Source of the DNA: Ancylostoma caninum
Taxonomy: Eukaryota > Nematoda > Chromadorea > Rhabditida > Ancylostomatidae
Reading direction: 5' to 3'
DNA length: 64,000 nt
Assembly: GCA_037903475.1 (NCBI GenBank)
Contig: JBAJFG010000188.1
Coordinates: forward strand, 744,001 to 808,000
In this document: in pieces, positions 48,601 through 59,962 of the stretch
Layout of the letters: each line of letters opens with the position of its first letter
Position numbering within the stretch: the stretch's first letter is position 1
Program-made: the position numbers and the translations under genes
Notes under the pieces: model-generated
What the model was told of the DNA's origin: nothing
What the model saw: the letters and a program-made list of their open reading frames with translations, nothing else
The model's database searches: none

Positions 48601-51482
48601 GTGTAAGACTGCTTGGAACGATGCTATACAAGCCTGTATCATAAATATGGCTCTAAGGCATGAGTTCGATCAACGCATTAACGATTAACGACAGCGGGAT
48701 AGAAGAGAGGATAACGCCCTTTACAGGCTCAAAATTACATTCTACAAGTGCGACAAAGTAGTTGTCGAAAAAAAAACATTTTTGAATTACGATGGGATAA
48801 AAAATTGGAAATCAACGGGTGTGGAGCATTGTACCCAGAGAGGGCGGAACGTTCGAGCGCTGTGATTGGTCAATTTTTCCAGCCAACCGATCAAAGAGCT
48901 CGGCAGCACCGTCCTTTCCAGGTGGAACACTCCACCCAAAATAGACAAAAGTCATGCATTAAATACTGCTCTAAATTGACCCCAAGCACAATATCACCAA
49001 TGTTATTTCTCAGCTCCAGAGAACTGCTGTATCCGGAGTACCTACCTTGGAGGTACTGAATACGTGATTAGTCACATTGATTATTCATAAAAACTGGAAA
49101 ATTCCAGTCTGATGACGTAACCGAGCGTATGTTACGCAATCACCGCTACCTATGCCGATCCCAGGATCCAAACTTTCCCTCACTGCCTGCATGTTTTCGG
49201 AAAAGAGTCACCACCGCACGTTCCAGTTCTGCTAGAACCCGCTAAATCCATTAAAATTCTCCCAGAAAATCCGTGCAATCGCTGTTATCCCGAACGGCGC
49301 CGAACTAACAGCTGCGATAATGCAGCTAGTTCCAATGCCATATATCATGATGTGAATCAACTCACATCAGAATAAACTTGTTCGATAAATCGAAAAAAGC
49401 CGCGGCCGCGCGGGCATTTACGAACCGCAAACAGTCCGCGTCTGCCGCCTGCCGGTCCGCGCCGGCGGCGGACTGTCACATGGACTGATTTCCCTTGAAT
49501 AAACATGCTGCAAAGGTGTCAAGGAATGCAGTCCGTTTGATAGTGGCGGTCGGGTGGTAGCTGAGGCCGTCTAGGTCCCTGAGAGGCCCGCTGACCGGCT
49601 CTTACACCTCCTTCCGCATCGAAATATGATCCGTAATACATATAGCCAGCCGTATGGTGTTGGGATAATGTTGCATATAGGGTGTACAGCTAATTTAAAG
49701 GATGACTAGGAGGCCCTTGGTGAGCGGCACTAGGTTAAATACTACGGCCATCATGTATTTTACATATTATATCGACATATTGTATACTACATATAATATT
49801 ATTGTACCATACATAATATAATACAATAGTATTATAATACATAACATATTGATATGATATACGTGAAATACATGCTGATATTACCCCTCACATACACATA
49901 ATATGCTATATCATATTAATACAGGATTGTATTATTATATATAGTACGTATATTGTACTATGAACACTACACTACTATGTGTATATAGTATATAATATAA
50001 AAATTAAACGCTATGTAAAAAAAAAACAACATTATTGTGATCGCAAATATGGCACGGAAATAATAGAGGTTGAAAGGTTAGGAACAGGACGTGGAAGTAC
50101 AGGAAGAAAACCCTCAGGAAATATCTGGTATGATGTTGACAAAAACCATGCGGGCCCGCCACCTTTAAATTTGAGCTGCTTTTGAAACATCAAATTTTTT
50201 ACTAACTTTTTCTTTCAGAAAAAGAGGAATTTTTTTTTCGAGGTTTCATCGGCCGTTTCTGTTACCAGCGCTAAAATACTGACAGTAATTGATACCACCT
50301 TAAATAATCGCTTTATTAATAAGGAATCAATTTTTAAAAAGAAGTAGATACGTACTATGGAAGACAAAAAAAAAATGAAAAATTGGATTGGAATTAAAAA
50401 GAAAAGAAATCGAGTCAGAGAAAAAATGTGACATAAGTTGCGATAGGTCCATTACTCAGTGACCTCTGGAAATTGGAGACACAGACGGCAAAGAAAATAA
50501 AGGATCTTTCGAGATCGCATCAGCAAAATACCAAGAAAATTAGTAAATTTCTAGCTGAAAATGTGGCAAAAAACTGCGCACAAGCCAGTATGCACTGTCT
50601 CTTTCTCTGGACTCTCTCCTGTCGTGTATTCTTTTCTTAACGCGCTCCCAGGCCAGATTCACGCACACGAGCTCACAATTCGAGCTTCTCGAGACAATTT
50701 TATGTGCTATCGACTATAAATCCTCACCTGAGGCGAAATATTATGATCGTGCACTCTGACAAGCGTCCCCTCGGATGTCATATGTAACATAAACCGTGAC
50801 ATGTTCGCTGGATGGCACCTGACGGATACATAAGTTTACGACGACGATATCAGCATCTCCCGCTACCCTCATGACCTCATTTTGCTTACCTCTGTAGTTC
50901 AAGCGGTCTGGCTGTGTGGTCTAACCTCAAAATCGTTCGTACCGCTTTACCGTTGGCCTTGGTGGTGACCTAAACTCGTCGGTTCTTTAGTCGCACCGGC
51001 TGCATTCACTTCACCCATCCAAACACTCCCACAAACACTCACCTCCATCCACAACTCAAACAAATTCGTGTCCCGGCACGAAATCTTGAATTTGCTGAGT
51101 ACGATATCAATCACAGAACGTGTAGTGCACTGAGTAGAGACCCGAATCGTCTTGTAATCAGTGCACGCCTTCACATTACTGGTGTAAACACGAAGAGTTC
51201 CCTGAAATTCAGGGGGTCAACGCCAGCTGTCGCGGCTAATTTGTATAATCCCTACGTGAAGATGCGACCGTTGGCCTCGACGAAGAGCTCCACGGACCTC
51301 CTCAACCAACCGTAATCCGAAAATCCCCTTACCCAATCGCCGTCGGAGTTGGCGCTGTCCACCGAGTTCAGCGACGCCATCGAGTTACTCCTGCTGGTCA
51401 GCGTCGTGTCATGAGTGGACGACGACGGACTGCCGTACGCCGACGGTCGGTTGCTGGTTCTCACTTGGTACTTGAGCATAGT
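45657..51482 (-). CDS. Tandem Ras-association (RA) domain protein, 3' part; probable phospholipase C-epsilon-like C terminus
   Basis: Seven exons join in phase: 51333-51482, 51256-51300, 51043-51201, 50890-50969, 50728-50818, 46138-46284, 45657-45731 (747 bases, 248 residues plus stop). A Ser-rich N-terminal stretch (YGSPSSSTHDTTLTSRSNSM) precedes RA domain 1 (GTLRVYTSNVKACTDYKTIR ... RPLELQRCHPANMSRFMLH) and RA domain 2 (GTLVRVHDHNISPQSNYKSL ... EAIDILLSMNRK), ending KIVIRQVDSL. RA domains bind GTP-loaded Ras or Rap. Two adjacent RA domains at a C terminus are characteristic of phospholipase C-epsilon (plc-1 in C. elegans), and the VHD/SP start of RA2 resembles that family. DGK-theta and afadin also carry RA domains but arranged differently. 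The first listed exon has an in-frame ATG at 51,479, so it could be a short-isoform start. Otherwise the upstream exons lie beyond a long intron. Confidence 0.75.
45795..46111. repeat. Tandem minisatellite with conserved GGGACCAGTTCTCGC core
   Basis: Cores at 45,795-45,810 (one mismatch), 45,864-45,879, 45,942-45,957 and 46,096-46,111, spaced 69, 78 and 154 bases. Between cores, less conserved words recur (TTGGCTGATGG/TTGGTTGGTGG, then ACCACG, then GTAA and GCTTGC/GCTTAC). It lies in the last intron of the RA-domain gene. Confidence 0.85.
47425..47543. mobile_element. ATTACCC-arm palindromic element inside the RA-gene intron
   Basis: A 119-bp unit: CATCCATCATTGAGATAACC, then GGGTAAACGTGTTAACACCC, and right arm GTTTACCCTCGGTAACCTAA ending GTGATGCATGC. 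Confidence 0.85.
48338..48690. repeat. Spaced TTAACGATTAACG repeats
   Basis: Copies at 48,338-48,352, 48,428-48,442, 48,515-48,529 and 48,676-48,690. Spacing is 90, 87 and 161 bases, so about one unit of 80-90 with one copy skipped. The last two share the longer core CGCATTAACGATTAACG. Confidence 0.85.
49750..49990. repeat. AT-rich self-complementary simple repeat
   Basis: About 240 bases built almost only of ATATAAT, TATTAT and ATAC words on both strands, for example ACATATAATATTATTGTACC and TATATAGTATATAAT. Confidence 0.8.
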
Positions 51483-53904
51483 CTACAATAGGAGGGGTTG
51501 TTTTTGGTGATTTTTAGACAACTAACAAAGGAGAAGAAGAGAAGACGAAAAACCTCACGAAGAACGTACATAGAAACAAAGCGATCGTTAACAGGGAGAG
51601 ATGTTTCGAAATAGAAGTGCTGATGGAAGATGCTTTTTATAAGTGGCGAATCAGTCGAACTAGCGATTCAGCACCAGCTACATGACATCAAGTGTGGGCG
51701 AGCGGTGGCATTTTCAAGTAGTTTGATGCCGGAAACAAAATAGCAACGAGTGAATGACTGTCAGCGAAATTTCTGGATGTGTACAGGAAAAGAAATACAC
51801 AAAAAAAAAGAAAATCAAAGGGAAACCGCAGGAGTTGAAAAATAGGGTAAAAATTAAATGTCAATGTTCAAACCTTGAATTGAAAATGAACTAAGATAGT
51901 GAAGTAGGGTCACGGTTCAGCACGAGACGATCAAAGGGGAGAGGAGGGGCTAACAGGTGAAAAGAAAAGAAAAATGTAAAGTTCAGTCCGGTTAGCAAAT
52001 GGTTTTACCGTAGTTTTCGGCCGTAAAATAAGATGTGCTTGTGCATGACCACGTCGAAAACGACCCACTATATGATGAGGAGCTATCGAACGTCAAACTA
52101 CCTAGCATTGCCGATTCTGAGTTCAAGAAGGGTGGTCCAGCACCATCACGCTGAGAAGTTACGGTAATGCTGTCTGTTCACCGGATTGAATTTCTAATCT
52201 TGTGGTGGGAAGCAGGCAAGCAAAATTTTGTATGATGAGAGGGAGATCGTATTTTTGATAAAATGCAGGGTCGTACATAGTTAGAAGAGTAGTTTTTCCA
52301 TCACCCCACGTAATTCTGTTCAGAGTTAAGAAGAGGATTTCTAGTGAGGGTTACACACAACACTGAGATATCCAGAAAGTTCCCCTAAGGAACAAGAAGT
52401 TCCTGAAACCTATTATGTAGGCTTTGAGACAGTTGTGAACTAAAACCTGAAATTGTCTTCAAAAACATAAGCTCTAGGATAGAACCCTCGGCGGGTTTCT
52501 CACTGTAGGAAAAAATTCCTCCAGGGATTTGAGTCACCGCAGCGTTATGTAAGAGAAAAGTCTATTAAGCATAGAACAATAAAATCAAACATAAAACCAT
52601 ACAAAAGTGACCTGCAGTTTCTATTATATGTACCTCTAATCACTTATTTTTGGAAAAACAGCTCTGTTTATAAAAATTCCTCAGACATCCACCATGAATC
52701 GCCCGAGCGTAATCTCATTAGATGACGAACAGGTGACGGAATAGTCCAAGCATTTCAAGCGAAAATCCCGAATACGACCGCCCATTAGCCCAGGTTAATG
52801 GTCCCATTCTGGATATAATAGCAGCTGATCTACGTAAGCTCGCACGTCATGCAGAAGATCCACTAACAGAAGGGTTTATGCACATTCTCAGCAAGTGACT
52901 TATCCAGAAAGTACAATTTTCCAGAAGAAAATTGCTGGAATACAACCTATAGCCTAGCTGCCGTCAACAGCACGTCAACAGAATAGTTGACGAGCATCCA
53001 ACGCAAGTTTACTCAACTTTTTTTCTGCTTCAACTTAAATACATCATATCAAGTAAATAATAAAATTGAAATAAGGTAAACAAATTAAATTAAGCAAAGA
53101 CAGGTCCTCCTCGCCATACTGACGAGTTCCCGGGAGGACCTAAGTTTTGAACCTATTTACCCGTATTTGGATAAGGGAACAAAACGGCAAATGGGTTATA
53201 CTCTTTTATGAGTTTTAGCATTTTCCTTTCTATGCAAAATCTTCACATTATATTAACAACTTATTAATTTATAAGCATACATTAGTAGTGCACCCATACC
53301 ATACTATATGAATGAGTACTATGTGAGGAAGAGATAAATGAATACTGCAACTAACATACAACGAATGAGTACAACTTGTACCCATAAGAAAATGAGTGAC
53401 GCCTTCAAGGAAAAAAAAAGAAAATGCCGATTAGAGACAAGAAAATATCAGTGAGATAGAGGCATTTTCCATAGCAAATGGTAGTTTACCAGGGAGCCCC
53501 CGATGATTATGGGCATTCTCGCGACTCCACGAGCGCCAAGAGGGCCTCCGCCCTTTTATTTAAACAAACCCAGTCCATTAACAATACAATCTATGGGATG
53601 ACGTCGACGGAAGGCCGTCGGAAATGAGAACCGCAGTCCTTACTTCAATCTTAACAGGAAATGTCAGTAGGTCAGTGCAAAAGAACCTCCGCTGACGACT
53701 CTTTGAATGGAGCATTTCGGGCGAAGAAGGAAGGGAATTCCTGCTGCTTTGCCGAAGTAGTAAGGATGTCGTCATCTGAGGAATTCATCCAGAAAAATCT
53801 GGATCAAGTGCATAGGCACTTACTCTGCAACAGGGATAAGCGGAGGTCAAATTCAAAACTTCGGAAGTTGGAAGCTCAAAAAATACCAGGAGACCTTGAG
53901 ACTA
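51483..53904. other. Unassigned region right of the RA-domain gene
   Basis: 2.4 kb without recognised exons, probably intron or flank of the RA-domain gene. A block at 53,460-53,780 (GAGGGCCTCCGCCCTTTTAT, GACGTCGACGGAAGGCCGTC) has the composition of a repeat-element fragment. Confidence 0.4.
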
Positions 53905-54724
53905 GATACATCATTGAGATTACCCATGGTAAAAGTGCAAACTGTCCAAATTTACTCTTTTATATGGGACCCATCAACATGTTTACCTATACATGTCTTT
54001 GAGCAGAAAGCATCATAGTAAAAATATGTAGGTGATCTCATATCCATGGATATGTTTACCCATAGGCTGCATTTGATGGTAAATTCTGGGAGAGACCTGG
54101 GAAAAAACAAACCTCATCAACCTGCTACTCCTGAGCTTGCACGCATCATTGAGTTTACCCAGGGTGAGCGTATTGACAACCGTGCTGACGTTGGCTAGAT
54201 TTATGTGGTATACCACGCTTATCTTGAGTTATCTCAATGAGGCATGCGATTCATAGAAAGCATCATTGAGATTACCCATGGTGAACGTGTAAGACATCCA
54301 AACTTACCCCCGAATGCATCACCGACATTACCTAGGGTAGGCGTGCTGACGCCCGCGTTAACCACGGGCAAATTCATGAGGTTTCGGCACGTTTACTCTG
54401 GGTAACCTCAGTGGTGCATGCGGCCCGTGGGTAAATCTGGTGATGGATGTCTTGTAGAGGGTAATTTTATGTACCTTAACACGTCTACAATAAGTATTTC
54501 CAATAATGCATTAATTTAGCTCAAATAATTTAATAATAATTCAAATCTCATAATGATAAATTTAAATTAACTTAACCAACTAATTTAACTTGACATAGAA
54601 AGCTTAAATTCGAATCAAATAATCTGAATAATCAGGATCATTGTCTATACCAAGCTGTTACCTATGGGTAATCATTCTACGAACATAAAATTACCACTCC
54701 CCTCAATGATGCATCCAGGCCCCG
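53905..54724. mobile_element. Cluster of ATTACCC-arm palindromic elements
   Basis: Several complete and partial units in succession: CATTGAGATTACCCATGGTA (53,911), CATTGAGTTTACCCAGGG (54,149), CATTGAGATTACCCATGGTG (54,264), CATCACCGACATTACCTAGG (about 54,317), GGGTAACCTCAGTGGTGCAT (54,399) and a right end at 54,665-54,722. This is the densest site of the family in the window. Confidence 0.85.
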
Positions 54725-54843
54725 AATAACCTGAACAATTCCAGGAACTACCACTTTCTCTACAGCACCGCAATCTTCCAGAAACTCTCGAAATTTTAAT
54801 TCGCATTAAGACAATCCACCTGTCCAACAAGAAACAGAACCGA

Positions 54844-55103
54844 AGAAAGTTTCAGTTCACCACGGCGTCCTTGTCTTTCTCAACCTGCAGGTGCTCGAAA
54901 AACTCATCGCACGCAATGGACCGCACGCAAACCACCACCGCCGCGGCCAACCAGATTTGGCCCGCACACCTGCTGCACCCCTCGAAAGTGATCTACACGT
55001 TGTAGATCATTTGCACACCCGAAAATGAGCCGTGCATGCATACTCACGCGGGTGGTCGTTCAAAAGCTGGTCGCGGGTGGCCCGGTGCGGAACCGGACGA
55101 CAT
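54844..55103 (-). other. GC-rich coding-like patch, function unknown
   Basis: On the minus strand a 56-base open stretch from ATG at 55,103 (MSSGSAPGHPRPAFERPPA) ends at a good donor (GTGAGT). Further on, a frame ending CDEFFEHLQVEKDKDAVVN then a stop has protein-like composition. I cannot join the two in one frame with confidence and recognise no family. It could be an upstream exon of the RA-domain gene or chance. Confidence 0.25.
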
Positions 55104-55626
55104 TTACGCTACGCTGTTACGAGGTGTGTGTAACTGGCGTGAAGGGAATTTCTCAGGAAACTGCCTTTGCAGCCGGAAAAACTCGCACGAATTTAATGAG
55201 ACTGCAAGTGAACAATGACTACGCGCCACGGGTTTTCGAACCCGTAAACGCGTTAGGCACGCGCGACAGTACGAGGGTGAAGCGAGAAGAGGAACTGTGA
55301 CTAATTGACCCTATGAATCAGGTGATTTGTGTTGGAAAGCGTGAATTTACGCGCGCATATGGAAGCAGCACTATGTAGTTGTTGGCAAGATCAAAGGGGT
55401 TGCCGGGTGACCCGGTCATACCCGTAAAAAAGTTTTATTTTACTCCGTGAAAGAACGCGATAGGGAGCACATGAGGGAATAAATGAAAGAGAAAGGAAAA
55501 GAAGAAACGTGTTAAAAAAGAGGGAGAACCACACAGGGAGCAGCAAGAGCGGGAATTTCTTGCTTGTTCTAGAGGAGTCTCGGAAATCAAAATCTACGAA
55601 AATACAAGATTTTAAAAAAGAAAAAG
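55104..55626. other. Unassigned region
   Basis: Small opposing open frames; no gene recognised. Confidence 0.35.
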
Positions 55627-55748
55627 CCTGGGCCTCATGCATCATTGATAGTACTCAGGATAACCATGATAAAACCCTGAAGTTTACCGTCGTTAATGCG
55701 GACGCCAATAGGTTTACCCTGGGTAATCCCAATGATGCATGCAGGCTC
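55627..55748. mobile_element. ATTACCC-arm palindromic element, copy near 55.7 kb
   Basis: From CTGGGCCTCATGCATCATTG to CAATGATGCATGCAGGCTC, with the GGTTTACCCTGGGTAATC right arm. The left arm is partly eroded (AGTACTCAGGATAACC). Confidence 0.8.
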
Positions 55749-56033
55749 TATTGAACTATTTATAACTTATTTATTTTTACACTGAGCGATCCCCGAAATC
55801 TGCAGCATTTTGGGCCTTGAGATCCCCTCGAAATGGCTTCCTGGAATTCCACTGCTATAAAGACCACCATTATCAAAGAAGCGCACAGAGGATTCATTCC
55901 TCATGAAATAGATCAAGGAATGTTCCAGAAATCTTTAAGTATTAATCCTTGAAAAGGTTGTAAAATTTCCCGGAGTTCTTAGCATTCACAAAAATTTTCG
56001 GTTCCACTTATCTACAAGATACCAAACAGTTGA

Positions 56034-56590
56034 AAATTAATTAGAAGTGACAACATTCTTCAGGATGTCAGCAAATGAAAGTGAAAAATGGTCCAGAGGT
56101 GGTAGAATTTCTCCACATGTCAGTCAAGAAACGCTAGAAATTAGCCGGGGTTGGCAATATTTTTCCATACAGCGCGAAGGAAATTTAGAAATCAGCCGGA
56201 AGTGGCGGTATTATTTCACATGAGTAGCTAGAAATTAGCTAGGAATGGCAAGATTTTCCCAAATGTCAAGAGAGAAAAGTGAGAAATCAAGAAGAAATTG
56301 CAACATTTTTCCAGATGTCAGCTGGAAAAGTCAGAAAATAACCAAGAATGAAAAAAAAAATTCCAGATGTCTGTAAAGAAAAGTAAGAACATGGATCATA
56401 AATAGCAAGGTTATCTCAGGTCTCAACTAAAAGGTTTGGAAATTAACCAGAAATGGCAGTATTTTTGCACATATCAACTAGGGAAATACGGAAATTAACC
56501 AGAATTGGTAATATTCTTCCGAAAGCCAGTCGAGAAAAGTTTGAAATTGGGCGAAAATTGCAGGATTTCTCCGAATTTCACTTCAAAACC
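56034..56590. repeat. Degenerate ~60-bp tandem repeat
   Basis: About nine diverged units of the form GAAATTAGCCAGGAATGGCA, then ATATTTTTCC, then ACATGTCAGC, then an AAAAGT run. The key words recur at roughly 60-base steps. Open frames through it change from unit to unit. Confidence 0.8.
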
Positions 56591-58465
56591 TACTTTGATG
56601 ACCCTAAGAGGAAATGTAGCTCAATTACCACATTACAATTTCACTGCGACCTTAAGCCACAAGCTAAATACAACGCCAAATGTCCAGAAACTGCTAGTCT
56701 CCTTGGAAGAAAATGCCCAGGTAAACCGGAAATCTCCTCCGCTAAAGCTATTAGCATGCAAACTACGCCACTAAGCAACAAGTCGTCTGTTACTGACACC
56801 CGTCAGTAACTAGTAATTACATAACTGTTTTGGCCAAAATGAGCGGAACGACGCATCAATTCAGTTCGACGTCAAGAAAAACATGCAGAACTGCTGTTAA
56901 GAATACAATGATGGAACGGTCAGCTGATCGTTGGCGAAAAAACTCGTTGGAGAAACATAATTCGACATATATAGACATGGAAACATTACTACATGCGCAG
57001 GATCGTTTCTTGTTACTGCATACTACTGCCAGGCGAAGCGTATACCAGAAAATGTCTGCAGAGGTGGGCGGGGCGATGAACAATACACGGAAAAACGCCG
57101 CGGTTCCTAGCAGCCATTGTTGGTCCGGCGTCTCCCACCTTCAAGAGCTCAGCACCTCGTACAAAATGCCACTGGCCACGCCCACTTCTCATGTCGCGGT
57201 ACATTACTGAAAGGATCACTCGGAGATTGGGTAAACAAACCGGCAAGGCGGCGAATCTCATGTTGCTCTGACAGCTATAACTCACTCCTAGCCGCCACTG
57301 GGGTCAACGCGCCAAAAGAGCCGCGCCGTGCCGAGGGCCATTCGGCTAGCCGTGGGGAAGTGGTTTGGGAGACAAGTGTCTACTTTGGATGGGATTAAGG
57401 AACCGTGGGATAACGCCCTAATAGGCTCAGGCTCACTTTGTTAGCCGATAAGTGCGGAAATGTGAAGTCGAAAAGAGGAAAAGAAAAAGGGAGAGCTCAG
57501 AGAAGCCGCTACAGTCCTTCTATAGAATGCGGAATTCTGATTTCTCTTAGAGGAAGGAAATGAGTCACGTCAAAACCTCGAAGTTCAGAAAAATTAGTGA
57601 CTGAGAAGTGAAATGAGATAATTGCAATGACAAATTTAATTTGAAGAAAAAAACGAAAAGAGAAGTTTTCAAAACTGCGGTCTTTTTTAAAAGGATTACT
57701 GAAAGTTTGTTCGTCATAACCAACGAAAATCTTCATCTTAGCAAACTCCAAGTCTACAAATCGAGAATTCTCCTGCTTAGAGGGAACCGGTTGGACTACC
57801 AGTTTAGAAACAGATAACAGTTCTAAAGGAATCCACGAAAACGCAACGATTTCTGGCAAATAAAGTTCAAATGGAGGAAAAACCAAGGAAATCCAGCTAA
57901 TCAACGGCTATGGATATAAATATGACGAGATGTACCTAGAAGTAGATCATTATAGCCGATTCACAGAAAATTTCCACTTTTTAATAACATTTTGAAAAAT
58001 ATGTGCACTCTTTGATTACTGCCTTTGATTGGCCACTTCAGTGTGAGTGTAAGACTTTTCTATAGATGGAAAAACTGCAATTCAAGATAGGAATCATATA
58101 TTTCCGCAACAGTGCCACAAAAAAAACTTCAGGGAAACAACAAAGTTTGCCTGGTTGTGCCCATTTCGCAATGGAACATGCTTTTATTGTGGAAATTCGG
58201 AGATCGTTTTTTTTCAGTTGTGGAAACTTTTTTCCGATGCCTTTATTTATTTTTGTTAGCTTTCTTACTTATAAGATACCAAATAGTCGGGAACTAGAGT
58301 TTCTACAGCTCAAGAAAAGAGGACTTCAAATGAGATTCGGAGACAGAAGCGCTTTAGAATTCAGGGACTACTAGGGCTCAGGTAAGAATAGCTACACTTC
58401 GTTTCACCACCTGAGTTGAAGCTGAAGAAACGATAGAAAAAGAGTAGTGATGAAAACAGTGCAGT

Positions 58466-58505
<40 letters not shown>

Positions 58506-59962
58506 GAGGAAGATAGATAGGTGCACATACTCAGTTCATGTTGGCGCGTTAGAAACGAATAGAGTAACTATCATATTACTGGTGTTCAATTGCCTTCTGA
58601 ATCAGTGATATTCTAGATGTTTTAGTCCATAAGAGGAATCTGTATGATTTTTAACTAACCTTTAACGAAAATCGGTGGGTGTATCACTGACGTTCAATTC
58701 ATCATCCTAATCACACCCAAAGTTTGTTTATAAAAACGCGGAACAGGACCCCACTCCTGGCTGATAAGCGCACAATCACCGGAAGAGCGAGAGAATTGCC
58801 CTTTCGGAACAAATCGTGCATTGAAAACCATTCGCAGACTAAGGGCAGGAACGAATCAGGCTGTCAACAGGACATTTTCCGGAAGAAAGGAAGAAGAATT
58901 TCCCAGAAAAGCCAACCAAAATCATCCAAATCCGCAAATTTTTCCACGACCAATTGATCTTAGCGTTACGCCACTCCCCTCAAGAAAACAAGTAAAGATA
59001 CTAATAACCCTGAAATAATAATACGACCACATAACAGACAGCAAGCGCGCACGCGTTGATGACCTTGTCGGGTGACAGCGGCACGCGGGGGGCGTGCCCG
59101 GGGGCGGGGCTGAGTTGGTGTAGTCATAACGGGGGAGGAGATGAATAACCCAATTATTGATGGTGAAAAGAGAAAAAAAACTAGTTAAGTGTTATTTGTT
59201 TTGGTTTTGTAATTTTGATTACGGTAGCGATCGATCTGTCACGAGTGACGTCATCATGACAAATTTATTACTCCGCTATTCAAATATTTATGGCGAATAA
59301 ACGAATTTTATTGGGTCCAACAATTCCAGAATTCTCCTCGACGAGTGGGTACAAACTACGTCACTGGCATAAATTTGTATGTAAACTACGTAGCCTTCGC
59401 CAGTACCAGAGAAAAATCAAAGTTCCAGAAACCATGGCAGACAAGGAAGTGCACGGCAGACTGTGGCACTTAAATCGTGCACTTTGCAGTAATTTTCATT
59501 GTTTTGTGTAATTGCACATCGTCAACAGCAAATAAACTCGATGTCCTCGCTGGTCATCGAACAGATTCCACAACGAGTCACTTCAATTACTGTCCATTAA
59601 TTCTGCATCGTTTTAGTGCGAATAACGCCGCCTAGGCGCCCGTCCCTTGCGGAAAAAAAACACGCTCCTCCCGCTTTGTTCGTCGGCTGGTGATGAAAAA
59701 TTACGCTGTACTGGAGCAAAAAAAAATCGAGTGACGATAAATGAGTTCGTTTTTTTTCTCTGGGAGAATTTCGAAGCGGTGCAGCGCCGAGGTGGTGGTC
59801 ACTAGTACAGCAGTAAGAATATATATTAGAATTCCCAAACATGTTGTAAACATAACAAAAAAGCTCGATTCTGCAGTAACAATGATATAACAATATATAG
59901 TAGAATGTACTACAGCATAATATGTATAATAGAGTATAATAGAATACAAGAGTATAATGTAG
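56591..59962. other. Unassigned repeat-rich region
   Basis: No gene recognised. Notable parts: a GC-richer segment 56,830-57,410 with opposing open frames of up to 126 codons, a (GA)n tract at 58,471-58,504, and a GC island at 59,040-59,115 (GGGGGGCGTGCCCGGGGGCG) with short coding-like frames on the minus strand. Confidence 0.4.
58471..58504. repeat. (GA)17 microsatellite
   Basis: Uninterrupted GA dinucleotides. Confidence 0.98.

Larger units (their letters stand above)
46285..50727 (-). other. 4.4-kb intron of the RA-domain gene
   Basis: It separates the two halves of RA domain 2 (…NISPQ and SNYK…). Contents: a minus-strand open stretch ending HNSDYPE at 46,394 (unassigned), a CpG-rich block at 46,900-47,280, an ATTACCC-arm element (47,425-47,543), spaced TTAACGATTAACG repeats (48,338-48,690), a GC-rich hairpin-like patch at 49,390-49,490 (CAGTCCGC/GCGGACTG) and an AT-rich block (49,750-49,990). 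Confidence 0.65.

Noticed and set aside
56830..57285. Opposing open frames of 126 and 90 codons
   Set aside because: No domain recognised on either strand; local GC richness explains the openness.
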